This document shows positions 34,295 through 44,786 of a stretch of DNA of 64,000 nucleotides, piece by piece (position 1 is the stretch's first letter; each line of letters starts with the position of its first letter). The notes beneath the pieces are model-generated. The model was not told the DNA's origin, made no database searches, and saw only the letters and a list, made by a program, of their open reading frames with translations. The position numbers and the translations under genes were made by a program. The stretch spans positions 1,860,001 through 1,924,000 of the forward strand of contig CM041465.1 in the NCBI GenBank assembly GCA_023213395.1. The letters run 5' to 3'. Origin of the DNA: Cycas panzhihuaensis. Taxonomy: Eukaryota; Cycadophyta.

Positions 34295-35486
34295 TGTAGT
34301 CATAGTTGTTGTGAGACTTAAAGAGTTTTTGGTCTGTGGTCATCTTGTTCTAATACAAGTTTTTGGAGGAAGTCATTTGTCCATTCCATTCATTGTATAA
34401 TGGAATCAAGACAAGCATTAATGTCATTGCTGGAGTCTCATTTGTTTTCTATTCTTTGTTTCTACTTGTATTCTACTATTTCAAGTTTCGTGAAGCCATA
34501 GCAAACTCCAATATCCAATTTGAGGTTGCTGAGTGAGTTTGGTTTATGTTCTCCAGTATTTAACTTTCTTTTCAGTTCATATGATGATAGGTACTTTCAT
34601 GCAATATATAGGTCTATGATCAATGATCAAGTGTTAATATATCTAGCTTGGGAGGTTAACAATTGTTGTGTATATAAATAGGTTGGTTTATAATTCCATG
34701 GCTTTATATGCTAGATGATAATAATCTCGTTCGTGTCAATAATATAATCACAATCAATTTATATTTTACATATTATGCCTTGTATTGATGGCTTAATATT
34801 TTAGCTAATAATAATCTCTCTTGTGCTATGCAAGTTAGTTGCACAGAGGTAGGTGATTAGGGGATACTAAGGTGGATTATTATGATAAACCAATGGCATT
34901 ATATATTATGTTATGCATGTCAGTTGATTTTTATGGCTTAACGCAAAGGCAGGCACCTTGTATAATAACCGCAAATATAATATTCTTATTGATTTATTTT
35001 CTTATACAGTTGTAAGTACCTATGTTATATATTTCCATATGTCATAGGCTCCCTATATAGTAGCCACTATTAATAATAATCTCATTGATATTCATCATAG
35101 AGGTAATATTCTCTTTGATCGATTTATTGCATAGGTTGATTTATTTTCTTGTTGTGTGCATTCTTTTCCTGTTGTAGGTCCCTTTATTAGATGTGTATAT
35201 GACAACATAATACGATGAATAAGAGATGCAATTAAGTAAGGGTGTGACATTCTATCTTAAGGAACGTGAGAGGTGTCAAGATCCCAAACATGAGAAGAGC
35301 CAAGATCTCGACAGAACACAATAACATATATAATCGATATTAACTAAAATAAAATGTGATGTACTAATTAGACATGAGAGACATTAAGATTTTTACATAA
35401 TGCAATGGAAGATGTAATGAGAGATATGAAGACATGGATGACTCTATATCACCAAGAGGATGCAGACTAAGTATAAGGTAGAAAGC
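34295..35486 (-). pseudogene. Element E gag-like remnant and leader
   Basis: Just beyond the copia D insertion the minus strand reads SLSNLKLDIGVCYGFTKLEI, then DSSNDINACLDSIIQ, a stop for Trp or Gln, MEWTNDFLQKLVLEQDD (about 34560-34340). The charged, coil-like pattern resembles the N-terminal region of plant Gag. From about 34600 to 35486 the sequence is AT-rich with TTAATAATAATCTC-type repeats (for example at 34725, 34806 and 35071) and shows no coding pattern; by position it is leader. Confidence 0.45.
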
Positions 35487-35491
35487 GAGAG

Positions 35492-35841
35492 AAACGTATA
35501 CATAATATACAAGAAAAATAAAATGAACAACAACAAAACTTGAATTGATCTATTGATATATTAAAAATTGAGTGTGTGCATATAGTAATAACATAAATCC
35601 CTTGCATGAGATAAGAATATGAAGGGGTTGATCATGTAAGGTGATACATAGGACCTTGTATGATCAATTTACAATGATATTGTAAAAAATGTATGCACAA
35701 TAGACCTTACACACTTAGAATCACAATATTAAGTTATGACTAAACTCAACTATGATAATGGGACCATTATAATGCACTAACATAATGTCATCATTTTCAA
35801 CATTAAACATCTAACCATAAATTAAACATTATCTTCCAATA
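35492..35841 (-). repeat. Element N 3' LTR
   Basis: Aligns with 38567-38914 through blocks such as TTGATCTATTGAT, AAAAAATGTATGCACAATAGACC, CACACACTTAGA and ATAATGCACTAA. On the plus strand it ends CCAATA, next to the C-rich mirror of the PPT. Confidence 0.88.
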
Positions 35842-35853
35842 TCCCCCCATAAT

Positions 35854-36849
35854 GTTCATTTTTTTACAATAGAAAAAAATTATATCAATCTTCTTCATTA
35901 GAAAATGATATTGATGTCTATATAAAGATATCACCATCCACCAGATCACATAGGTGACCAACCGTTGTGTCCACTAGTTGTCTAGGTAATGTCTTTATAT
36001 ATGTGGTTTATCAACATAGAGTTGATATTTATTTGATGCGTATCTTATGGGAAGATCAAACTACCTGTCTAGAAAAATTCTATAAATCTCAACATTCTAT
36101 CAAATAATTTGTGAGTATCATCTATATCGCTACAAATCAGGAGAATGCAAGCGATGGTACACTCATTAGATAGAACACTAGTTGTATCTGGTAATAAAAT
36201 ATCAACATATCCTTAAGTGAAGAAAGTGGCATTCATGCCATCTTCTACAAAAAGAAGAAGAAAAAAAAAAAAATACCATTACTGATGACGATGAGAAGGG
36301 AAAATTATTTGTGCCTCTAAAATCAAAAAATAACATTATAAATGACAATAAGGAGGGCAAATTAATTGTACCTCCAAATATAATATTACATTTTGCTAAG
36401 CTAAAATAAATGCAATATTAGAAATATATTTTCATTCTTATAAATATTTTAAATATGCATACTGTAATAGCAACAATAACTATAATTTGTTAATAATGAA
36501 AGGATGGAATACATATATGCTACGTCCTGATGTAGGCTAGTCAATGCCTTTTATAATGACCTCAAAGTTGGAAGTAAGCATTTACAATGCTACTAAATTG
36601 ATTGATCAATAGAACCAACGATGATAACACATCTCCAATAGAACCCAATTCTTGATATTTGACAAATCTATCTACCAGGTCTAAAACAAGGAGAGATTGT
36701 TGTTCAACAACCAACAAAGTAGCAGTATTTTCTTTCTTGAACTAGATTGCTTAATACTATTTTAAGAATAGTCATGTTGTCACCATTTCTCTTATCTCTT
36801 GCATTTGAACTTCCATAAAGTGATTATTCATTCTCTTATATCAAAGCTA
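35854..36849 (-). other. Element N internal region downstream of the nardilysin fragment
   Basis: It holds an imperfect tandem duplication of about 57 bp (36273-36329 and 36330-36386) after an A-rich run. A minus-strand reading of about 60 codons (TATLLVVEQQSLLVLDLVD, then GSIGDVLSSLVLLINQF, about 36735-36555) has no stop but no recognised family. It could be more captured host sequence or chance. Confidence 0.4.
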
Positions 36850-38282
36850 GTGTTTGTGGGTATGATCCTACAACTGATGGATAAAGACCATCATAGGGTC
36901 CTATATCTCAAATGTAGAGCCTTTATAGATGATATGCTTTACGAGATATAACAACAGATTCTCTGCAAGATCTACCATATAATAATTTCGATTTTCCTCC
37001 TCCATAAATTTGAATTCCATATTTCTAATATCTTCAAGCAGTTTCACACAATAACTTTAGATACTAATAAAGAAGCTCAATAACTTCCAAAACCTTTTCC
37101 AAGCTTGAATTAATAAGTTTTGTGCTAACAACAAAAACGTAGCTTGCTGAACATTGATCCAATCCTCCATCACCAAATTTGATTGATAATGAAGTTGCCC
37201 AACCTTTTGCTTTAAGAAGAGACAACAAGCTTCCATTGTTGTGACTGATGAGATGAGACATATAATCCTCTAGTTTCTTCAAATATTCCTTCTCAAGATA
37301 AGACAATGGCCATGCTACTTTAAAAATGTGCAGATCTTTGATTACTTCTAGCCAACAAATTCTCCCTAGCTCCCAAATAGGTCCCTTCTTATAGAAATTC
37401 AACCTTTCAAAAAAACACCTATTCTAATATTAGCAAATAGCTCCATGACCTATTCCTCTAGGGTATCCAAAGGCTCTCCACGAATAACAACACGTTTTAT
37501 GCATCTAATAAGATAGTGTTGTTTGCACAAATCCAAGATTTTTGCTTGTATGTCAATACCTATTGTTATTAGGTCGATCAAACTTTTTGGATTGCCCTAT
37601 GTCAACCTATTAAAAGGATGCTCTGGATAAGTTGAATGGCACTATAGTTGTTGAAGATGGTAACTATCACTTTGCAAGACTTGATTAAACTCTAAATCTA
37701 TAGTTTGTACTTCACCTTCCATAGCTTCTACTTTCACCAATGGTGAAATAAAAAGTTGTGAAAATTTCTTCAATGTAGGTTTGAGAAATTTATAATTTTC
37801 TTCAAAATAATAGACTATAGACTCATTGTCAATATAAACATTTGATGAGCCTCCATGCCTCGACAAGAAACTATCATACTTATTTTCATCTAGAAATTCA
37901 AAATTCCCTATAAATAGTATGTGTTCTAAAAAATGAATAAGGCCCTGAGCATCCAATGGATCTGATAAGCTCCCAACTTTGGCACACATTATGATTGTTG
38001 CCTTCTTTAGGCAGTGCCTACTCACAAACAACATTCCATCCCCATTCTCCAATGAAAAGGCCTATTCATCGCATCCCTACTTGGTGTCGTCGAGGACATA
38101 ATTTGATGTGAGATTTGAAGGCAATGCTGAAGAGTAGGCAAATATCATAGGGTCATGGACCAAAACGATAGTGAGGCTATTTGAAAGACAAACATATTGA
38201 TATTCTCGCTTGTCATTGGGTGGCCTGATGATTGTTCCCCTTCACTCCACCACTGAATCACAAGCGACCACCATAGCCAAAG
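36850..38282 (-). pseudogene. Nardilysin-like M16 peptidase fragment captured by element N
   Basis: Nardilysins are zinc metallopeptidases (M16, insulinase family) that cut at dibasic sites. On the minus strand the fragment starts near the conserved N-terminal PPNDKREYQ (about 38222-38196) and LTIVLVHDP. An open frame at 38052-37642 has the zinc motif HFLEH (HxxEH), DENKYDSFLSRHGGSSN, and the downstream Glu region EAMEGEVQTIDLEFNQVLQ. After a stop and a frameshift, 37402-37064 reads GPIWELGR, DLHIFKVAWPL, KAKGWATSL and ASYVFVVS, and a third frame reads DIRNMEFKFMEEENR and DLAENLLLY (about 37010-36900). That is roughly half of a full nardilysin, with no intron-like break, so it looks like an RNA-derived copy. 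Two frameshifts and several stops make it a pseudogene. The family match is from memory of conserved motifs. Confidence 0.88.
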
Positions 38283-38566
38283 GTTCCCCTATAAACAATG
38301 AAGCCACAGTCCAACTCTGAGGAACCTTAGATCGTAAGGGATGGTAAATAGTGGTGGTGCTATCCCAATAAAACCCTATGCAAAAAACATTATTTCTAGT
38401 TAAAGAGAAGGACACTAAGATAGGGTTTTATATATACTGAAAACCTAAGAAGTTTTAGGAGATTGAAATTTATTCTCATGCTTCTTCAAAAAATGATGGT
38501 AAGTACATTATCTTTATGCTCATGGACAAACACATACACCCTATGTTTGAGAGGTGCCATCTTGAG
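38283..38566 (-). other. Element N 5' leader
   Basis: It lies between the 5' LTR and the nardilysin reading. The minus frame continues weakly upstream (SWTVASLFIGEPLAMVVACD), so part may be the host gene's own 5' region. No PBS matching initiator tRNA-Met is seen; the bases after the LTR read AGATGGCACCTCTC. Confidence 0.4.
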
Positions 38567-38914
38567 GATACACACTAAATATACAAGGAAAACAAAATGA
38601 ATAACAACATAACTCATATTGATCTATTGATGTATTAAAGCTTGAATGTGTACACATAGTAATAATATAAATATGTTGCATGAGATAGGAATATGAAGGG
38701 TTGATCATGCAAGGTGACACCTGACACCTTGTATGATCATCTTACAATGAGTTACAAAAAATGTATGCACAATAGACCCCACACACTTAGAGTCACAACA
38801 TTAAGTTGTGACTAAACTTAATTGTGACAATAGGACCCTTATAATGCACTAATATAATGTCATCACTTTAAACGTTAAACATCTAACCCATAAATTAAAT
38901 ATTATCTTCCAATA
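38567..38914 (-). repeat. Element N 5' LTR
   Basis: Partner of 35492-35841; minus-strand start TATTGGAAGATAATA. The left boundary is uncertain by about 5 bases. Confidence 0.85.
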
Positions 38915-38958
38915 GAGAGAGAGTGGATTATTAGATTATTGAAGTGCCAAGAATCAAA

Positions 38959-38972
38959 CCATTCTAATACCA
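38959..38972 (-). other. Primer binding site of element E
   Basis: Minus strand TGGTATTAGAATGG, similar to TGGTATCAGAGC, two bases from the end of the element E 5' LTR. Confidence 0.75.
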
Positions 38973-38974
38973 CT

Positions 38975-39176
38975 TTTAATGGATTTGATGTTTCTACAAA
39001 AGTAAATAAAGTTTGATAAACATTTTCTTGAGACAAATTTATTTTATTAAATAAATATGTGCTGTTACAAAAGTTTGGGGTGTATATTTATACTAATGAG
39101 GCACTCCATCATAAAGTCACAACCAATAGTTATTTGTTTGTTAATACTGATAATCTTAGTTTCAAGGCTTACAACA
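38975..39176 (-). repeat. Element E 5' LTR
   Basis: Partner of 28201-28405; minus-strand start TGTTGTAAGCC. The plus-strand flank is the TSD TTATA. Confidence 0.9.
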
Positions 39177-39181
39177 TTATA

Positions 39182-39560
39182 CTTCATGGGCAAAGTATTT
39201 TAAGGAAAGGGGGGTTGTTATAAGCCTAATTATATTAATGTGAAGTTTGCTCTAAATAGGCATGTGAAGTTGGTTTTAAGAGAGAGAATAATAAGTTAGT
39301 TTTTTAAAGAGAGAGCATAAATAGGCCCCAACCTATGGCTATAAATAAGGGATCTCTAATTATTTACTATTATCTTTTCGAATATAATTTGTTATATTAG
39401 GATAATGGCTTAGAGCAATTATGGCACTACAATGCCTTAGAGGAATCCTTGTCTTGAACAAGAATTGATCATATGTTATTATTATCCACTAGTTATATTT
39501 TCTAAGTAATAATTGATATATTTTCTGTTGTAAATCTAGTATTGGAGTGGGCATACCACA
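39182..39560 (+). repeat. Element C polypurine tract and 3' LTR
   Basis: A purine tract at 39200-39215 (AAGGAAAGGGGGG core) directly precedes the LTR start TGTTATAAGCCTAAT at 39216. The LTR ends GGCATACCACA at 39560 and pairs with 2218-2596. It has no AT expansion. Confidence 0.75.
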
Positions 39561-39622
39561 CTATCATGTGGTGCTTTGAATGTATACTATAGAGTCATTT
39601 CATTACATATTGACTCAGTAGG

Positions 39623-39822
39623 TGTTACAATAATGTTTTATCTAGATTAGTACCTTATATTATATAATTAATTAATGAGGGTTATATGGAAATCCCTCTT
39701 CATTGTAAGGTTGACACGTGGCTTACATGTAGTAAGTAGTTACTATTCTTTCCTTGTACTTATAGAGAGATCATCTTTCACATAATTAATGTACAATTCT
39801 TATTTTGTAAATGTTCTCTTCA
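39623..39822 (+). repeat. Copia H 5' LTR
   Basis: Starts TGTTACAATAATG and ends GTTCTCTTCA. It shares GCTTACATGTAGTAAG and CTTGTACTTATAGAGAGATC with the 3' copy. Confidence 0.92.
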
Positions 39823-40520
39823 TAGTATCAGACCAAGAGTTTTGATAGGGATTTTTGAGACTAGAAAACTCTGGTGAGTCTCTATTTTTCATCAAGTCTC
39901 AAAGAAGATAGTAAAGAAGGGTGAAGACATAATTTTTTTTTTTTTTGAATAGGATGATCATGTACGGATTGTGTACGGAATCATATAGAACTATATAAAC
40001 TCAAAAAATCAAAGTGTCTAGATTTTGTTAAAATTTGACTAGCAGGAGCATTTTGGGATGTATTTCATCTTCTTCTAAAGACAAGACTCAAAATTTTGTC
40101 ATCTTGATGGTGTTTTACTTGTTTTTCAATAGTCCATAGGTTTGAAGACTTTTTTTAGGATATCTCTCAAAATACCATTCAATTCAGGTAAAATCAGTTT
40201 GTAAATCTCCCTTTATCTATGACAATTAATTTACATTTAATTTTGATGGGCTTCATTAAGGATTTGCGGAGTTTCAAATGATTTTTTGCTTAAAACACTA
40301 GTTGCATGCATACGATTTTGAGTAAGATTCAGAGTAGACCTAAGTAGATCTTCTAAAAATTTTTACATATGTAGAATCCTTGTCTCAATATCTTTCATTT
40401 ACACCTACTTTTACTTCATTTTGTATGACTATACTTTTGTACAAAATTTTATATAAATATACAACTAGTTAGACTCAAGACCTATAGGACATTTTGTTAA
40501 TTTCTATCTCTTTCAGTTTT
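39823..40520 (+). other. Copia H leader
   Basis: AT-rich leader with a 14-T run at 39933-39946. No coding or regulatory signal is supported beyond the PBS at its start. Confidence 0.6.
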
Positions 40521-41470
40521 TAAGGTGGCCTCCTCTATTCTTGGCTTAAGTGAACAAGATAAACTTACTACAATGAATTACCACGTCTAGAAGATTAAAA
40601 TTGAGAGTCTTCTAAGAGCAAAAAATGCCTGGGATATAGCTACATGGAATGAAAAAAGGCCTATTAATATTGCTTACCAACCTAACTGAGATGATGAGAA
40701 TAATTTAGGTGTAATAACTTTGAAATTGTCCATTTCAAGCTATTTATTAGTATATATTGAAGGAATGAATTCCTCTGAAAAAAATTTGAAAGGTGTATGC
40801 CAACCTTTACAATTAGAAAAATGAATCCACAATTATAGCATTAAAAGAAGAATTGTATAAACTACACATGACAAAGAAAGAGAGTGTTTCATAATTCATT
40901 CATAATGTCACATCTATTAAATATGATTTTGTTAGTGTTGGAGCAAACCTTTTAGCTTTGGGACTTATATAAATGATTATAAATAGATAATATAGTAAAT
41001 TCCATAACTAATAACAATTAAATTACAACAATGACTCTTGAGACTCTAACTGGACTTCTCAAATAAGAAGAAGAAATAAATAATATGAGGAAGAAATAGA
41101 AATTGAAAAAATATTATTGTTTAAGCTCAGTTTGGCATAAGAGGATGAGGACAACCTTCTTTTAGAGGTTGTACTTGGGAACCTGATACCAAAGATCAAC
41201 CTAAAGGAAGATGGCAAGATAAGAGAGGTAGAGGAAGGTCAACTCCACTAAGATACTTTAGAGTCTATTTCAATTGTGGAAGACTAGGGCACTTTTTGGG
41301 CAATTATCGAGATTTTGATATGTGCTACTATCATGGACAAGTAGGGCACTATCCTTGCTAGTGCTCTTAGAGACAAGCTAAAATCTAGAGAGGGAAACTA
41401 CCTACAAGAAACTATAGCAAAGAGCAAAGTAACCTTCATAGTTGCACTTGCCACTTGCATTAAAGATGAA
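40521..41470 (+). pseudogene. Copia H gag remnant
   Basis: The capsid reading starts near GLSEQDKLTTMNYHV (about 40543-40590), with WKIKIESLLRAK-like and WDIATWNEKRPINIAYQPN pieces. Two knuckles follow: FNCGRLGHFLGNY (first, two Cys lost, 41270-41310) and CYYHGQVGHYPC (second, one Cys changed to His, 41324-41360). Stops are frequent. Confidence 0.75.
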
Positions 41471-41800
41471 GATGTTTGATGCATTGACTCTGGGGCTTCC
41501 AACCATATGACGTGATGAAGAGAATGGTTTAAATCTTTGAAGCCATACTATCTTAATAAATTAGTAGAATTAGGGAATAGATATTCCTTTCACATCCAAG
41601 GCATTAGGGTAATGGTAGTCAAAATCAAAAGAAAAGTGCTAAAATTTTGCAATGTTCTCTTCATCCCAAGCTTGAAGGAAAATGTTCTTTCAGTCTCCTA
41701 ACTTGGGAAGAAAAAACTAAGAACCATCTTTAATTAAAATGGATTCTTTCATGTCTTAGACATAAAAAAAGGAGGAATTGTAGTGGTAAGAGGCATAGAA
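41471..41800 (+). pseudogene. Copia H protease remnant
   Basis: CIDSGASNHMT (41482-41514) is the copia protease site. VKIKRKVLKFCNVLFIPSLK and ENVLSVSQLGKKK-like residues follow, with stops at Trp or Gln positions. Confidence 0.8.
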
Positions 41801-42770
41801 AGCAATTATTTTTACAAACTGCTTTCTAATCCCATCACTTCAAAAAATAATGTAAAATCCTTTGTTGTTTCAAATACTGATAATAACAAGCTCTGGCATT
41901 TGAAGTATGGGCATATCTCATTTGATAGATTAGAATTATTAAAAAATTCTAATATGGTTAATGGACTTCCAGATATGTTGTTCCATTCCTTTGTTTACAA
42001 AAGTTGTTTGTTGTATAAATAATATAGATTTTTATTTCAAAAAGTATGTGGCATGCACAAAGTAAATTAGAACTAGTGCATTCTGATCTTTGTTGGCCTA
42101 TTGACCTAAGCTTACTCAATAGACCAAGATATTTTTTTACATTTATTGATGATTTCTTTAGAAAGGTCTAGGTACACTTTTTCTATAGCAAGTTTGAGAC
42201 GTTTGACAAATTCAAAGAATTTAAAGTTAAAGCTGAGCTAGAAACTGACAGTAAATTAAAATGTATCAGGTTTGATGGTGGAGGAGAATATACACTGAAT
42301 GATTTTTAGTATTATTTCAGAACTCATGAAATACATCGACAAATAACCACTCTTTACACACCTCAATCAAATGGTATAGCATAATGAATGAATAGAACCA
42401 TCATAGAAATGACTTGTAGTTTAATTTGGGATAGGTAAGTCCCAAAGATATATTGGGTAGAAGCTATAAATATAACAATTTATTTAATGAATAGAAATCT
42501 AACTTAAGCCTTAAATAAGGTAACTCCTAAAGAAGCATGAATAGGATATAAGCCTAATGTAAGTAATCTCAAAATTTTTGGATGTCAAACTTTTGTTCAT
42601 ATTTTTGATAAGAAAAGGTCCAAACTTGATTACAAGAGTATAATATGCATAATGGTAGACTATAATAAGAATTCCAAGGCATATAAATGCATAGACTCTA
42701 AAACAAATAGAGTTTATGTAAGCAAAGATGTCTTTAATTTACAAGATATCATTGGAAGTCAAGAAACATA
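41801..42770 (+). pseudogene. Copia H integrase remnant
   Basis: The open frame 41783-42022 has LWHLKYGHISFDRLELLKNS and ends at KSCLLYK, the zinc domain. The core reads LVHSDLCWPIDLS (first Asp), FTFIDDFFRKV, IRFDGGGEYTLNDF (second Asp) and QSNGIA, a stop, then MNRTIIEM, so the catalytic Glu is lost to a stop. SNLKIFGCQTFVHIFDKKRS marks the C-terminal part. Confidence 0.88.
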
Positions 42771-43079
42771 TTAGAAAATTGAAGTGTCCCCTAAAGAGTC
42801 TCCCATAGTTGTTTCTTCACCTAAGAATGTTTCGAGAATCATATATGATGACACAAAAATGGAATAAGAGTGCTCTAAAAGGGATGCCTCACCCATCAAA
42901 GAAATAAGTCCAGAAGAGGAAGAGGAAACTATGATAACTTTTAATAAAATACCTAGATGGTACCTTAAGACAATTGAAGAGGTTAAAGGTAATGTGTTTG
43001 ATCATAGAACTAGATCCTAGAAGCATCAGACACTATTTTTCTCAACTAAACCTTAATCATATGAGGAAGGAAGATAACA

Positions 43080-44080
43080 TGATGAATGAAAATCAACAAT
43101 GCATACAAAATTGACAACTATTTCTGAAAACAAAACATGGGAATTAGTTGAACCACCTATTGACAAGCCAATTATCAATTGTAAATGGGTGTATAAGGTA
43201 AAAGAAAATTTTGACTAAAAAATAGAAAAATATAAAGCAAGATTGGGGGCCAAAGGTTATATTTAAATTACAAAAATAAACTATGAAAAAACCTTCTCTT
43301 GAGTGACAAAACTAAATACTGTAAGAATGGTTATTGCCTTAGTAGCACAACAAAATTGGAAAATATACCAACTTGACATAAAGAGTGCCTTTTTGAACAG
43401 AGACATCGAAGAAGAAGTATATATATAACATTATGAGGGATATGTTTAAAATAGCTAATAACATCTTATTTGCATATTATAAAAGGCCTTATATGGGTTA
43501 AAGTAAGCTCCAAAAGCTTGGTATGCTAAGTTATATAAATATCTCATACAAAACAATTTTTAGAAGTGTGAATTAAATCCTAGTCTATATGTAAAGATCA
43601 ACAAAAGATTGATCATCATAATTTTTATTTATATAGATGATATGGTTCTTATAGGTAGTGATACGGAGTCCATTATAGTTATAAAAACTCAACTGGAAAA
43701 AGGATTTTAAATGGTTGATTTAGGACTTATGAGTTATTATCTTGGTATAAAAGAAAAACAGAAGAAGGACTCATTCACCATATCACAAAATAAGTATACC
43801 AAGAATTTGATAAGGAAATTCAAGATGGAAGACTGCAATAGTTGTGAAACATTAATAGAGACAAGATATAATCTAACTCAAGACATAAAAGGAACACTAG
43901 TCAATGCAACTTTGTATAGAAAATTGATTCATAGTCTAATTTATCTTGTTGCCACTAGACCTGATATCTCATATTCTATTGGTGTAATATCCAAATATAT
44001 GCAAGATCCTAAAATGCCACACTATAAGATAGTAAAAAGAATACTTAGGTATCTGAAAGGCACCTCAAATCTGGAACTTA
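43080..44080 (+). pseudogene. Copia H reverse transcriptase remnant
   Basis: KPIINCKWVYKVKE, YKARLGAKGYI, YQLDIKSAFLNRDIEEEVYI and FIYIDDMVLIGSDTES (43629-43676) are in order, with the YxDD site kept as YIDD. The open frame 43711-44127 continues with MVDLGLMSYYLGIK, PDISYSIGVISKYM and RILRYLKGTSNLELTY. Stops occur at 43261, 43429 and 43501 among others. Confidence 0.9.
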
Positions 44081-44089
44081 CATATACGA

Positions 44090-44570
44090 AAAATGATGCA
44101 GGAAAGCTAGTTGGGTACTGTGACTAAGATTGTGTTGGAGATAGAGAAAATATGAAGTGAACTACTAGATATTATTTTTTTCTTAGCTCAACAACGATAT
44201 CTTGGAGTAGTAAAAACAACCAATTGTTGTATTATCATCTATAGAGGCCAAAGATAAATTAGCAATAAGTGCATATTGTGAAGCAGTATGGCTGAGATAA
44301 TTACTGACAAATCTGAATAAAAAACAGAATGACCCAATAACTCTTTGTTGTTGTAATCAAAGCATAATAAAATTAACAAAGAACTTTGTCTTTCATGCCT
44401 AAACTAAACACATTAAAATGCAACATCATTTTATCTGGAAAAAAGTCTAGAACAAAGAGATAGAGTTGATACACTATGCAACAAATGAGTAAGTTGCAGA
44501 CATCTTAACTAAATCTCTCATCAAAGACAAATTTTAATTTCTTAGAGATAAACTTGGTTTAAAATAAATA
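44090..44570 (+). pseudogene. Copia H RNase H remnant
   Basis: GKLVGYCD, a stop, DCVGDRENMK open the domain; SSIEAKDKLAISAYCEAVW, CNQSIIKLTKNFVFHA and TNE then VADILTKSLIKDKF close it. The first Asp cluster and the final ADILTK motif are clear. Several stops replace Trp and Gln. Confidence 0.85.
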
Positions 44571-44586
44571 AAACATTAAGAGAGGG

Positions 44587-44786
44587 CATTAGAATAATGT
44601 TTTATCTAGATTAGTACCTTATATTATATAGTTAATTAATGAGGGTTATGTGGCAATCCCTCTTCATTATAATGTTGATAAGTGGCTTACATGTAGTAAG
44701 CAATTACTATTCTTTCCTTGTACTTATAGAGAGATCATCTCTTACATAATCAATGTATAATTCTCATTTTATAAATGTTCTCTTCA
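44587..44786 (+). repeat. Copia H 3' LTR
   Basis: Partner of 39623-39822; starts CATTAGAATAATG and ends GTTCTCTTCA. Confidence 0.92.

Larger units (their letters stand above)
35492..38914 (-). mobile_element. Element N: non-autonomous LTR element carrying a nardilysin fragment
   Basis: Two direct repeats of about 350 bp (35492-35841 and about 38567-38914) enclose 2.7 kb with no gag or pol. A PPT (minus ATTATGGGGGGA, plus 35842-35853) abuts the lower repeat exactly where its minus-strand start TATTGGAAGATAATG lies, so the repeats are LTRs of a minus-strand element. GAGAG lies at 35487-35491 and 38915-38919, a candidate TSD inside a simple repeat. The main cargo is a nardilysin-like coding fragment in sense orientation. 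The element sits 60 bp inside element E, just after its PBS. Confidence 0.8.
28201..39176 (-). mobile_element. Element E: small LTR element without pol, hosting two insertions
   Basis: LTRs 28201-28405 (3') and 38975-39176 (5') are bounded by the perfect TSD TTATA (28196-28200 and 39177-39181). A PPT (minus GAAAGGGAAGAGACT, plus 28406-28420) abuts the 3' LTR, and a PBS (minus TGGTATTAGAATGG, plus 38959-38972) abuts the 5' LTR. Removing copia D and element N leaves about 2.3 kb. What remains has a gag-like N-terminal coil and an acidic reading frame but no protease, RT or integrase, so it needed enzymes from another element. Confidence 0.88.
2218..39560 (+). mobile_element. Element C: outermost LTR retroelement without pol, split by nested insertions
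   Basis: The LTR-like segment 2218-2596 is followed by a PBS, and the related segment 39216-39560 is preceded by a PPT, so the two are read as 5' and 3' LTRs of one plus-strand element. Between them lie two complete insertions, copia A and element E, each with its own TSD. Removing them leaves about 3.1 kb with no protease, RT or integrase, which suits a non-autonomous TRIM/LARD-like element. Flanking 5-mers (ATATA and CTATC) match at only 3 of 5 bases, so the single-element reading rests on LTR, PBS and PPT logic rather than on a TSD. Confidence 0.65.
39623..44786 (+). mobile_element. Copia H: Ty1/copia element with short 200-bp LTRs
   Basis: LTRs 39623-39822 and 44587-44786 are each 200 bp and closely similar. 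The PBS TAGTATCAGACCAAG (39823-39837) and a purine-rich tract (AAGAGAGGG, 44578-44586) fit. The flanks GTAGG and GTAAA match at 3 of 5 bases, so the TSD is weak. Inside are gag with two knuckles, protease, integrase, RT and RNase H in copia order, all broken by stops. Confidence 0.9.

Noticed and set aside
36555-36735. 60-codon minus-strand reading downstream of the nardilysin fragment as a second captured gene
   Set aside because: No family is recognised and the length is within chance for this composition; kept only as a remark.
2213-39565. TSD for element C (ATATA / CTATC)
   Set aside because: Only 3 of 5 bases match and one side is a simple repeat, so it was not used as evidence.
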